Shown: positions 32,900 to 41,452 of the stretch, one piece after another
Layout: every line of letters starts with the position of its first letter
Position numbering within the stretch: position 1 is the stretch's first letter
Translations under genes and position numbers: made by a program
Assembly: GCA_964237235.1 (NCBI GenBank)
Contig: CAXSGY010000005.1
Span: forward strand, 138,590-202,589
Direction of reading: 5' to 3'
DNA: 64,000 nt
From: GCA-002050365 sp964237235
Lineage (GTDB): Bacteria; Acidobacteriota; Blastocatellia; Pyrinomonadales; Pyrinomonadaceae
The notes under the pieces: generated by a model
The model's input: only the letters and a program-made list of their open reading frames with translations
Databases searched by the model: none
Told to the model about the DNA's origin: nothing

Positions 32900-34048
32900 A
32901 TGTTTTTTCTCAAAATCCTGACGTTTTTCTTTATTTTTTTATTTCTGAGTTCGTGTCGGGCGCAAAACTCAAAAATGACTCAATCCGACTTACGCCAAAA
33001 CACTTTCCAATCCGGTGAATTTAATAACCACGGCACAGTTCCTAAAAAGGTTAAATTAACTGAAACATATCAAGTGTCGGAAAAATCGAAGTCCTTTGAC
33101 AGAGAGCAAATTCGACAGTCACTGATTCGCTACAAGCTTTACGGCGAGTCAAAAGACGGGCGGATCGGGGGTGCTAAATTTATGCACTTCAGCCATTTTT
33201 GCGACGTGTATATTGACGGCAAACCTTATCATATCGTTAGAGCTTTACTCAATTTACAAAATGCTTCTTTTATGCGCGGACAACTATTGATGTATATCTT
33301 TGATAATTCACAAACGCTTATTAGTGAATTTTTTCTTCGCAGCGACATTCTTGCTTGTCGTGAAAATGCCGTTTTGTTTGATGACATAACTGATGTTGTT
33401 CGATTGTATCCCAAAGATTCCGCAAAAATGGGAGAAGTCACACACAAATCAAATAATGCAGGCATCACGAGTGATTCGGGCAATGTTTGGACGTTTAGCA
33501 ATAATGCTCTGGACATCGAAACATCCGAAATGAAATCGGACGAGTATTTTTCAACTTACAAAACCCAACCGATTTTTCAATCGAGTAAAAAGATTTTCGC
33601 CGATGATAAATCTTTAATACGAGATAGAATCGGTCAAGCGTTAACAGTTAATAAAATTGACGATAAGTTAAAGATTACAAATTTTTATCAAACCTGCAAT
33701 CTGCTGATTAACGGTAAAACATTCTATGTTGTTGATTTAATTGCAAATACAACTAATTTCACAAACGTTGATAAATCTAAAAATATTGGAGAATTCACAA
33801 CCTCTAGCGAATATCACACATTAATTTTCGACAAATCGTTAAATCTAATTTACAACCAAATGCTTGATTCACGTCCTTTTTTCTGCGTTAATAACAGCTT
33901 ATCTTCCAACGATAACTTCGGTTTTAGCGTTCCAAAAGATAATACTAAAATACAGGGAAATGTTCTGACTTTCAGCAATAATGCCAAAACAGTCAAAGCG
34001 ACGACGGTCAACTTGAATTTCTATCGCTTCAAAGACTTAATTCACTAA
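32900..34048 (+). CDS. Lipoprotein with internal duplication, candidate immunity protein
   Basis: A 382-residue predicted lipoprotein: hydrophobic N-terminus then lipobox LSSC with Cys19. The family is not recognised. Two tandem copies of about 150 residues are visible: IRQSLIRYKLYGE, CDVYIDGKPYHIVRALLN, MYIFDNSQTLISEFFL and VWTFSNNALDIE correspond to IRDRIGQALTVNK, CNLLINGKTFYVVDLIAN, TLIFDKSLNLIYNQML and VLTFSNNAKTVK. AGGAGG is just before the ATG, 22 bp after the WTE-LysM gene. It differs from the DUF1176-like partners further on; a protective role in the periplasm is inferred from position. Confidence 0.72.
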   Translation: MFFLKILTFFFIFLFLSSCRAQNSKMTQSDLRQNTFQSGEFNNHGTVPKKVKLTETYQVSEKSKSFDREQIRQSLIRYKLYGESKDGRIGGAKFMHFSHFCDVYIDGKPYHIVRALLNLQNASFMRGQLLMYIFDNSQTLISEFFLRSDILACRENAVLFDDITDVVRLYPKDSAKMGEVTHKSNNAGITSDSGNVWTFSNNALDIETSEMKSDEYFSTYKTQPIFQSSKKIFADDKSLIRDRIGQALTVNKIDDKLKITNFYQTCNLLINGKTFYVVDLIANTTNFTNVDKSKNIGEFTTSSEYHTLIFDKSLNLIYNQMLDSRPFFCVNNSLSSNDNFGFSVPKDNTKIQGNVLTFSNNAKTVKATTVNLNFYRFKDLIH

Positions 34049-34095
34049 CAACCAAAGTCCTAAAATTTAATCTATCTCGTAACCGAGCAATCGAA

Positions 34096-34796
34096 ATGAT
34101 TATAACGAGACGTTTTTTTTATAATCAAAAATTCAGCGGCAAAGGCGACGGCTTCGTGCCGCTCGACTGGCGATATGTCAAAGCAATGCTTTGGACGGAA
34201 GTGCTGGCTGGTCCGACTGAATCTAAAGGTCAATGGCAGCAGAGACCGATGCAGATCGGCGTTGCAAATGATCCGAGTTTGAAAGTCGTGTCGAATACGG
34301 ATCATGACGCGCCGCTGATTGTTTCGGAAGACCGGCGGAACGAATTCAGGAGCAATCATTTCGGTCAGAATAACGTCAAAGCGGGAATCGCTGCTCTCTA
34401 CTACAAGGCGATTGAGGGATACGACGCTAAAACTGATCCGCGAAAGGTAGGAAATAGAGATGTTCCCGATGATTTACAAGTATTAATCTATACTGTTCAA
34501 GAAACGGACAGTAAGGGAATTGATGATATAGCTAAAAGACTTAAAACAACCAGAGGCTACTTTATAAAAAATACTCCGGGATTGACATCTGAAAATATAA
34601 ATCAGTTGAAGATTGGACAAGTTCTCAATTACCAAAAAGCGCATACTGAAAGGTATATTACCGGCTGGCGAGATTGGCTAACGACGATTCGAATTACAAT
34701 AAAAATCCTAAAATCAGTTCAAATGGCGGCGATCCAAACTACATAGACAAAATTCTTCGCGCTTATCAAATAATCATTAGTCGAACAGCGCAGTAA
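34096..34796 (+). pseudogene. Second WTE-LysM module, 5'-truncated and frameshifted
   Basis: The module reads YNQKFSGKGDGFVPLDWRYVKAMLWTEVLAGP, then PMQIGVANDPSLKVVSNTD, NVKAGIAALYYKAIEG and a LysM-like part (VQETDSKGIDDIAKRL). The repeated 5' segment has lost about 18 bp before YNQ. Near 34690 a one-base loss moves the frame: the shown frame ends at 34746, whereas the family ending (NPKISSNGGDPNYIDKILRAYQIIISRTAQ in pieces) continues to a TAA at 34794-34796. Its middle part is nearly identical in DNA to the copy at 37720-37970. Confidence 0.75.
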
Positions 34797-34816
34797 TCCT
34801 GCCTAAGTTTAATTCT

Positions 34817-35872
34817 ATGTTTTATCTGAAACTAATTACAATTTCTGTGACCGGGCTTTGCTTATTGAGTTTTTGTAACCAATCCAGAGAAAAAATTTCA
34901 CCGGTTGAATTAAAACCGCATTTAATCGAACAGGATAAAAGTCCTAAAAGCGACGAACCTGCTAATGCGTCGAATCAATCAAACCAAGACTCTTCCGATG
35001 ATGAAATAACAAATTCTCCATATCAGAAAACTCCGCGTCGCAAGAAAATTAATTTTCCTGATGATTGTGGAACTTCTGTCGTTATCGGCACTGAAGGCTG
35101 GTTATTACGAAAAACCTGCGGCGAGGCGTTGAATGCTGTTTTATCGGATTTGCCTGACGATGAATGTGATTATGAATCAATAAGAAAGGCAGGCGGCAAA
35201 TTTTTTATGGTAATTGACAATGAAAAAATGCAAACTTACCGTCTCCAAGAAGATATAGGTTCGGATGATTTAGAAAAATTGGCGCAGGAATTAAATACGA
35301 CGAAGGACAACATCATTATCAACAACAAGTTTGGCGAAGGAGGAAAATTACTCGCCGGTCAAGAGATAAAATATCAAATTTCTCATTTGGAAAAATCATC
35401 GAGTGCTTGGTTTGATGGTTATGAAATACACTTCTATTCACTGCAACCGAATAAATATCTGGTCGAGATAAAATGTTCGGCTGGAGTTTACAATCAATAC
35501 AATAACTATCTGCTTTATGACGAATCGAAACTTCCCGCCAAAACTCAAGTTTTGGAGTTTCCCTATTTGATACTCAATTATTCAAGCAATCTAAATGATT
35601 ATAACGAAAAAGACGACGTTCCCGATTCCGTCAAAAAAGCAATGGTCAAAACGATTGGCGGACGATATTTTAATCCGCAAACCAAAGAATTGATCGTCTT
35701 CGATAAAGCGCATGGCATCGGTGATGCGGGGCGATACGCCAGATATTCATTGACGAGTGGTCAACCGAAACTCGAAGAATTCCGCGCTCGAATTATTTGG
35801 AGCGGTCGCAGCTATCAACTGGATGATGTCATCAAAAGTACGACGAAAACTTGGAAACGCTATTATCCGTAA
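34817..35872 (+). CDS. Exported DUF1176-like protein with LysM-like insert, candidate inhibitor
   Basis: A 351-residue protein with an N-terminal hydrophobic signal (ending LLSFC, possible lipid attachment), a Ser/Asn-rich linker and the SPYQKTPRRKKINFPDDC box shared by four paralogues here. A LysM-like insert (about 135-195) precedes the C-terminal half: LVEIKCSAGVYNQYNNYLLYDES, FNPQTKELIVFDKAHGIGDAGRYARY and KTWKRYYP, a pattern like DUF1176 (GAYN and GIGDCG boxes). DUF1176 proteins are periplasmic with unsettled function. Position 20 bp after a WTE-LysM module suggests it protects the producer. Confidence 0.75.
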   Translation: MFYLKLITISVTGLCLLSFCNQSREKISPVELKPHLIEQDKSPKSDEPANASNQSNQDSSDDEITNSPYQKTPRRKKINFPDDCGTSVVIGTEGWLLRKTCGEALNAVLSDLPDDECDYESIRKAGGKFFMVIDNEKMQTYRLQEDIGSDDLEKLAQELNTTKDNIIINNKFGEGGKLLAGQEIKYQISHLEKSSSAWFDGYEIHFYSLQPNKYLVEIKCSAGVYNQYNNYLLYDESKLPAKTQVLEFPYLILNYSSNLNDYNEKDDVPDSVKKAMVKTIGGRYFNPQTKELIVFDKAHGIGDAGRYARYSLTSGQPKLEEFRARIIWSGRSYQLDDVIKSTTKTWKRYYP

Positions 35873-35924
35873 CGATTTTTTAGACGAATAAGCTAATCCG
35901 ATCATCAGCGATTCGCGTTTCAGA

Positions 35925-36674
35925 ATGTCTTTGGAAGATTCGCGCTGGAACGAATACGACGAGACGATCAAAAAAGAAGTCGCCAATTACAATCAAAAAT
36001 TTAGCGCACAAAAGTTTGCCGGAAAATTCACTAATTTTGTTCCACTCGACTGGCATTGGGTCAAAGCGATGTTGTGGACGGAAGTGCAAGCCGGACCAAA
36101 GAACAATTCTGAACAATGGACAAAATTGCCCATGCAGATTGGCAGATTTGCCGCTGATCCCGCATATGATGTGGTAAGCGGCAAAAGCAATGAAACCGAT
36201 AAGGAAAAGACTAAACTGGTAACGCCCGACGAACTGTATCAGAATGTTCAAAATAAGAGCAGTGTTGTTGGAAATCTCAACGTGCGGGCGGGTATTGCTT
36301 ATCTTTACATTGCTGCGATTGACGAAGTTGATTTTGATGACGATGAAATTGTAAATCCAATACTTCAAACCTACACAATTAAAAGTGGCGATAAACTCTC
36401 TGCACTAATTTCCAAAGCAGTAATTAAAACTACTCAAACCAATATTATTAAAAACACCGTCGGATTGACTAAAGAAAATGTCGCAAATCTAAAACCCGGA
36501 CAAGTGATTTCATATCAGGAAGCTAAACCTGTCAGAAATATTTCAAGGTGGAAGGATTGGATGATGGCAATCAAAAATTACAACAGTAAGAAGCCTAGCG
36601 AAAAAGGCGATCCGATGTACTTAGATAAAATTAACCGTGCGTATAGAATTATTATAAGCCGAGTTTCACAATAG
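35925..36674 (+). CDS. Third WTE-LysM module, intact orphan copy
   Basis: A 249-residue product beginning inside the shared segment (MSLEDSRWNEYDETIKKEV) and continuing with HWVKAMLWTEVQAGP, PMQIGRFAADPAYDVVSGKSN, LNVRAGIAYLYIAAID, a LysM-like domain (about 145-200) and the family ending NRAYRIIISRVSQ. The DNA from about 35893 to 36000 is almost the same as in the first copy, but the preceding frame is closed by a stop at 35889. No signal peptide and no good ribosome site are seen, so it may be a silent donor rather than an expressed gene. It is the best preserved of the short copies. Confidence 0.7.
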   Translation: MSLEDSRWNEYDETIKKEVANYNQKFSAQKFAGKFTNFVPLDWHWVKAMLWTEVQAGPKNNSEQWTKLPMQIGRFAADPAYDVVSGKSNETDKEKTKLVTPDELYQNVQNKSSVVGNLNVRAGIAYLYIAAIDEVDFDDDEIVNPILQTYTIKSGDKLSALISKAVIKTTQTNIIKNTVGLTKENVANLKPGQVISYQEAKPVRNISRWKDWMMAIKNYNSKKPSEKGDPMYLDKINRAYRIIISRVSQ

Positions 36675-36700
36675 TATTTTTGGACTGCACAAAAAACAAT

Positions 36701-37555
36701 ATGTTCTGCATAAAAACAACGGTATTTATTTTATTGGTCACTTATTCAGTCAATTCGTGCGGTTTTTCGCGTGCATCATCGAATAGATTAGTCGAAAACG
36801 ATAAAATCGGTAAACAACCGCCCGCGGCAGACGAACAGAACATAAATGTTTTGAGCAATACTGAAAGCATAAAGAGTGCCAATCTAGATCAAAGAATTTT
36901 CTCCAACTCGAAATATGCAAACTCCTATCAAATAAAACCGCGTCGAAGGAAAATTAATTTTCAAGACGACTGTCAGTACATTGCCGGAAATGGCGATGAG
37001 TATTTATTAGAGAAAACGTGCGCTGACGCTCTTCAAGCTATTAAACCTGGTTTGCCCAAAGAGTGTGAGTATAATACGTTCAGGGACAGAGACGGCAATA
37101 CTTATTTTTCCTTTTTTGAGACTGCTCAAATAAAGTTTTACCCATTATCAGCTAACAAATATTTGGCTGAGTTGCGCTGTCAGACCGGTGCTTATAATGT
37201 TCAGAATGTTTACTTATTATATGACGAATCGGCGATTCCGGCAAAAGCGGAAGTTTTAGAGTTTCTGAGTCTAGAGTTTATCTCTGATGAAGATTCGGAT
37301 GTTGCCAAAAGCGTAGAAAAAGTAAAAGTCAAAATTATCGGCGGACGATATTTCAATCCGAAAACCAAGGAATTAGTAGTGTTTGTTAAATCTCGCGGTA
37401 TCGGCGACGCGGGCGAATATGCCAAATATTCGTTCCCGAACGGCAAGCCGAAGCTCGAAGAATTTCGCGCCAAGTTCAAATGGTCAGGGCGCGGCTATCA
37501 AGTGCCTGATGTCATTAAAAGTCCGCCGAAAACTTGGAAACGTTATTATCCGTAG
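36701..37555 (+). CDS. Exported DUF1176-like protein without LysM insert, candidate inhibitor
   Basis: A 284-residue paralogue with a signal-like N-terminus (FILLVTYSVNSC; the Cys may be lipidated), the PRRRKINFQDDC box, LAELRCQTGAYNVQNVYLLYDES, FNPKTKELVVFVKSRGIGDAGEYAKY and the ending KTWKRYYP. It lacks the LysM-like insert found in the other three paralogues. I chose the ATG at 36701; a TTG at 36680 also opens the frame. It directly follows the third WTE-LysM module by 26 bp. Confidence 0.75.
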   Translation: MFCIKTTVFILLVTYSVNSCGFSRASSNRLVENDKIGKQPPAADEQNINVLSNTESIKSANLDQRIFSNSKYANSYQIKPRRRKINFQDDCQYIAGNGDEYLLEKTCADALQAIKPGLPKECEYNTFRDRDGNTYFSFFETAQIKFYPLSANKYLAELRCQTGAYNVQNVYLLYDESAIPAKAEVLEFLSLEFISDEDSDVAKSVEKVKVKIIGGRYFNPKTKELVVFVKSRGIGDAGEYAKYSFPNGKPKLEEFRAKFKWSGRGYQVPDVIKSPPKTWKRYYP

Positions 37556-37600
37556 AAAGTTTTCAGACTTATAATCTAATCCGGCGACCCGCGTTTCAGA

Positions 37601-38382
37601 GTGTCTTTGGAAGATTCGCGCTGGAACGAATACGACGAGACGATCAAAAAAGAAGTCGCCTATTACAACCAGAAGTTCAGCGGCAAAGGCGACGGCTTCG
37701 TGCCGCTCGATTAGCGATATGTCAAAGCGATGCTCTGGACGGAAGTGATGGCTGGTCCGACTGAATCTAAAGGTCAATGGCAGCAGAAACCGATGCAGAT
37801 CGGCGTTGCGAATGATCCGAGTTTGAAGGTCGTGTCAAACACGGATCATGACGCGCCGCTGATTGTTTCGGAAGATCGCCGGAACGAGTTTAGAAACAAT
37901 CATTTCGGTCAGAATAACGTCAAAGCAGGCATTGCCGCTCTCTACTACAAGGCGATTGAAGGCATCAGCACCGCCGATCCGAGAAAGGCAGCAAGTCGTC
38001 CGGTTATTGATAGTTTTCAAGTTGAAACATATATTTTCCAAAAAGGCGACAATGTTGAGTCCGTCGCAAAAAAACTTCAAACAACGCCGGACGTTATTTA
38101 TCAGAACACGATTTATCTAACAGACGGTAATGGAAAAATGTTTTAGATGGAAATAACTTTATTAAGTTGAATAAGGAAACAGCACCCCGACTAACTGGCG
38201 GTTCGGTTCTTAAATATCAAAAAGCTCATTCCGAAAGATACATAACCGGCTGGCGAGATTGGGCGATGGCAATCAGGAATTACAACAAAAATCCTGATTC
38301 TACTTCAACTACAGGAGACAAAAATTATATGGATAAGGTTGATCGTGCTTATCAGATAATTGTAAGCAGAACACCTCAATAG
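37601..38382 (+). pseudogene. Fourth WTE-LysM module, nonsense and frameshift
   Basis: The repeated start is recognisable (SLEDSRWNEYDETIKKEVAYYN), with GTG in place of the ATG. TGG of the LDWRYVK motif is TAG at 37712-37714. The frame then continues with VKAMLWTEVMAGP and PMQIGVANDP, LysM-like YIFQKGDNVESVAKKL, and breaks near 38140; the rest (LNKETAPRLTGGSVLKYQ, ending DRAYQIIVSRTPQ) is in another frame to a TAG at 38380-38382. With two lesions it is not a working gene. Confidence 0.8.
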
Positions 38383-38410
38383 ATTTGACTGTGCAGAACG
38401 GAGATATATT

Positions 38411-39460
38411 ATGCAGTATGTAAAGTTGGTGATTTTTTGTTTGGTCGTATTGAGCTTGTCTTTCGTCGGGTTTTCGATTTACTCAACCTCGTCAAAACCC
38501 AATTTAGCTCAAAACCAATTAGGCATTTCAGCATCTACGGATAATTTAGCCGAACCGACCGCGACCCCTCCAAATAATTCCGACCTTACAAATCAGCCAT
38601 CTCTTGAACCATATGCCGAACTACATAAAAGTCCATATCAAAAAAAGCCGCGTCGCACAAAAATCGATTATCCTGACGATTGTGAGGCAAAGGCGGAATA
38701 TGTGCTGGAAACTGCTTGTCGAGAAACTTTAGAAAACGTTATTTCCAAACTACCCAAAGAAGGCTGTAGTTATGAACCGTTTCAACCGGAACTCCATCGT
38801 TTCCGTGAGGAAATCAAAGGTTATCTCGGCATGCTAAGTTACACGGTGCAGGAAACGGATACCGACGGAATTGAAGCCCTTGCCAAAAGACTGGAAACAG
38901 TTCCCGATAATATTATCCGAAACTCTAACTTGCAAAAACCCGTTAAATTGGTAGTCGGACAGGAGCTGAAATATCAACAAGCCGAAATGGAAGAATATGT
39001 TACAAACTGGCTTGAAGAAAACAGCCATATTAAATTTTATTCTTTATCGCCGAATAAATATCTGCTGGAAATCAGGTGTTGGGCGAGCGCGTATAATCTC
39101 TCGAATGTTTATCTGCTTTACGACGAATCGGCGATTCCCGCCAAAACTCGAGTTCTGGAGTTTCCCGACTTGCGCTTCTCATTCGATGAAACCGACGGAG
39201 AACACGAATATCCCGTTTCATTCAAAAAGATATTGGTGAAAAGCGTTGCCGGACGCGTCTTCGATCCAAAGACTAAAGAATTATTCGCTATGGACAAGAA
39301 AACCGGCATCGGTTACGCCGGACACTTCGCCCGCTATTCGTTTCCCGGCGGCAAACCGAAACTGGAAGAATACCGAGCCAAATTCAAAGAAGACGGCAAT
39401 GGATTAGGAGATGATTGGTTAAAAGTTATTCTCAAAACCTGGAAACGCTATTATCCGTAG
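38411..39460 (+). CDS. Exported DUF1176-like protein with LysM-like insert, candidate inhibitor
   Basis: A 349-residue paralogue. The N-terminus is a hydrophobic signal or anchor (LVIFCLVVLSLSFVGFSIY) without a lipobox, followed by a Thr/Pro/Asn linker and SPYQKKPRRTKIDYPDDC. The LysM-like insert (YTVQETDTDGIEALAKRL, about 138-190) is closer to the one in the second WTE-LysM copy (YTVQETDSKGIDDIAKRL) than expected for unrelated genes. The DUF1176-like half shows LLEIRCWASAYNLSNVYLLYDES, FDPKTKELFAMDKKTGIGYAGHFARY and KTWKRYYP. Confidence 0.75.
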   Translation: MQYVKLVIFCLVVLSLSFVGFSIYSTSSKPNLAQNQLGISASTDNLAEPTATPPNNSDLTNQPSLEPYAELHKSPYQKKPRRTKIDYPDDCEAKAEYVLETACRETLENVISKLPKEGCSYEPFQPELHRFREEIKGYLGMLSYTVQETDTDGIEALAKRLETVPDNIIRNSNLQKPVKLVVGQELKYQQAEMEEYVTNWLEENSHIKFYSLSPNKYLLEIRCWASAYNLSNVYLLYDESAIPAKTRVLEFPDLRFSFDETDGEHEYPVSFKKILVKSVAGRVFDPKTKELFAMDKKTGIGYAGHFARYSFPGGKPKLEEYRAKFKEDGNGLGDDWLKVILKTWKRYYP

Positions 39461-39646
39461 AATTTTTTGAGTGCGGAATCGCAAATATGTGCAGCTTTTT
39501 CGCCTAAATTCTTTTTCGACAACGTGTCTGACGCGCTCTGCTAACCGTAATCTCCACGTTACAGAAAAAACTATCGAAACCGTACAATTCATAAATTAAA
39601 AGGCGAATGTGTAGAATCAATCGTTCTGCAATTCGATTAAAAATGT

Positions 39647-40699
39647 ATGTCTTGCGGAAAGTTTCTGTTTATTTTTGCATTTGCGTGTGCGGCGTTTTCC
39701 TGCGCCGCGAGAAACGAGTTCGAGTTGTCGGCGCGAGAGGCGAATAATTCCGTCGCCGATTCCGCGCCGCAGAAAATCGAGCGCGTGCCGGTTGATTCTT
39801 CGCAAACGTCGGGTGAAGCGAAAGAAAGTTGGTTTGAACCGCAAAATCCTATTTACCGAAGTCCGTTTCAAAGCCGTCCGCGCCGAAACAAAATTGATTT
39901 CCCGGATGATTGCACCGATCAAGTCGGCGCGGGCGAAAAAGCGCGTCCGCTGCCGAAATCCTGTATCGAAGCGATTAGAAAAATTCACAAAGATTTGGAA
40001 AATGCCGCCGAAGCCGAATGTTCTCATCCGATAAACGATTTCGACAATCACCCATACCCGGTAATTGACGATGAAAAAATTCTTTCTTATACAATCAAGA
40101 ATGAAAAGGAAACCGGTATCAGCGTATTGGAGGAAAAGCTCGGAACGGTTTACAAAAGTTTCGACGAAAACAACGCGCTCGAATATCCGGTCGAACTCAA
40201 AATCGGTCAAACACTGAAATATCAAAAAGCGCATTATTCGTATTCGTTCGCGCCGAAATTTTATCCTTTGGAAGCGAACGAATATTTAGTCGAAATACTC
40301 TGCGACGCGGGAGCGTATAATTTGTATAACCTTTATTTGTTTTACGACGAATCGAAACTGCCCGCGAAAGCCAAGCTGCTCAGATTTCCTTACCTCGAAC
40401 TCGAATACGCAAACAATTTGAACGACTACGACGAGAGTCAAGACATACCCGATAAAATAAATAGAGTAACTGTTCCCGTCGTTCACGGTCGCTGGTTTAA
40501 CCGGAAAACTAAAGAATTAATCGTTTTCGTCAAAGCGCACGGCATCGGCGATGCGGGTCGCTACGCCAGATACTCGTTTCCGAACGGCAAGCCGAAGCTC
40601 GAAGAATTTCGCGCCAGAATTATTTGGAGCGGGCGCGGCTATCAAGTCTATGACGTTTTGAAAAGCCCGCCGAAAACCTGGAAGAGATATTTTCCGTAA
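39647..40699 (+). CDS. DUF1176-like lipoprotein with LysM-like insert, orphan copy
   Basis: A 350-residue predicted lipoprotein (FIFAFACAAFSC, Cys19). It has the SPFQSRPRRNKIDFPDDC box, a LysM-like insert (ILSYTIKNEKETGISVLEEKL), LVEILCDAGAYNLYNLYLFYDES, FNRKTKELIVFVKAHGIGDAGRYARY and KTWKRYFP. Unlike its relatives it has no WTE-LysM module in front: the preceding 186 bp show no trace of one. Codon use is GC-richer than in the copies to its left, closer to the core genome, so this may be the older resident copy. Confidence 0.77.
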   Translation: MSCGKFLFIFAFACAAFSCAARNEFELSAREANNSVADSAPQKIERVPVDSSQTSGEAKESWFEPQNPIYRSPFQSRPRRNKIDFPDDCTDQVGAGEKARPLPKSCIEAIRKIHKDLENAAEAECSHPINDFDNHPYPVIDDEKILSYTIKNEKETGISVLEEKLGTVYKSFDENNALEYPVELKIGQTLKYQKAHYSYSFAPKFYPLEANEYLVEILCDAGAYNLYNLYLFYDESKLPAKAKLLRFPYLELEYANNLNDYDESQDIPDKINRVTVPVVHGRWFNRKTKELIVFVKAHGIGDAGRYARYSFPNGKPKLEEFRARIIWSGRGYQVYDVLKSPPKTWKRYFP

Positions 40700-40755
40700 T
40701 TTTTTTGAGAAATTATTTAATGCCGGATGACTTGCGCCGGTGTTAAAATGGATTT

Positions 40756-41268
40756 GTGAAAATCATTGAGACCGAACGGACAGTTTTGCGCGAAATCACG
40801 GCGGACGACGGTGAATTTATTCTTGATTTACTCAATCAGCCGTCGTTTATAAAACACATCGGCGACCGCAATGTGCGAACCGTCGAAGCGGCGCGCGAAT
40901 ACGTCGAAAGCCGCTTTCGGGCAAGCTATGAAAAATACGGCTATGGATTATGGCTTGTCGAATTAAAACTGGAAAACGCGCCGATTGGCATCAACGGTTT
41001 CGTCAAACGCGATTCGCTGCCCGACGCGGACATCGGGTTCGCGTTTCTGCCGCAGTTCGAGAAACGCGGACTGGCATTTGAAACCGCGCAAGCCGTAATG
41101 AATTATGGCAAAAACGATTTGAAGTTCGAGCGCGTTCTCGCTGTCACATCTCAAGACAACGAAAATTCAGGCAGACTTCTGGAAAAACTCGGCTTTCGTT
41201 TTGAAAAGTTAATCGAACACCCGCACAGCGTGGAAAAACTTAAATTATTCAGCTTCGATTTTGAATAA
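40756..41268 (+). CDS. GNAT N-acetyltransferase (RimJ/RimL-like)
   Basis: A 170-residue acetyltransferase. TERTVLREITADDGEFILDLLNQPSF is the RimJ/L-type start. GFAFLPQFEKRGLAFETAQAVMNYG covers the acetyl-CoA-binding helix, and VTSQDNENSGRLLEKLGFRFEK is the conserved C-terminal box. The start is GTG. The likely substrate is a protein N-terminal or small-molecule amine, which cannot be told. It is the intact relative of the fragment at 30936. Confidence 0.9.
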   Translation: MKIIETERTVLREITADDGEFILDLLNQPSFIKHIGDRNVRTVEAAREYVESRFRASYEKYGYGLWLVELKLENAPIGINGFVKRDSLPDADIGFAFLPQFEKRGLAFETAQAVMNYGKNDLKFERVLAVTSQDNENSGRLLEKLGFRFEKLIEHPHSVEKLKLFSFDFE

Positions 41269-41452
41269 TTTTGCCTTCATGTCAGAACTATTTGCGCTTA
41301 CGGAATAATTGAATTTGAACGGTGCAAACTCAGCGTCTAAATTATTAAATTTTTCCAAAGCTGAATATTTGAATGGCGCAAATCTCCATCCATTATTGCA
41401 GGTGGCAAAATTTAATCGCCCGCAATCGAAGGCGGTTCTGACTGATCTGAAA

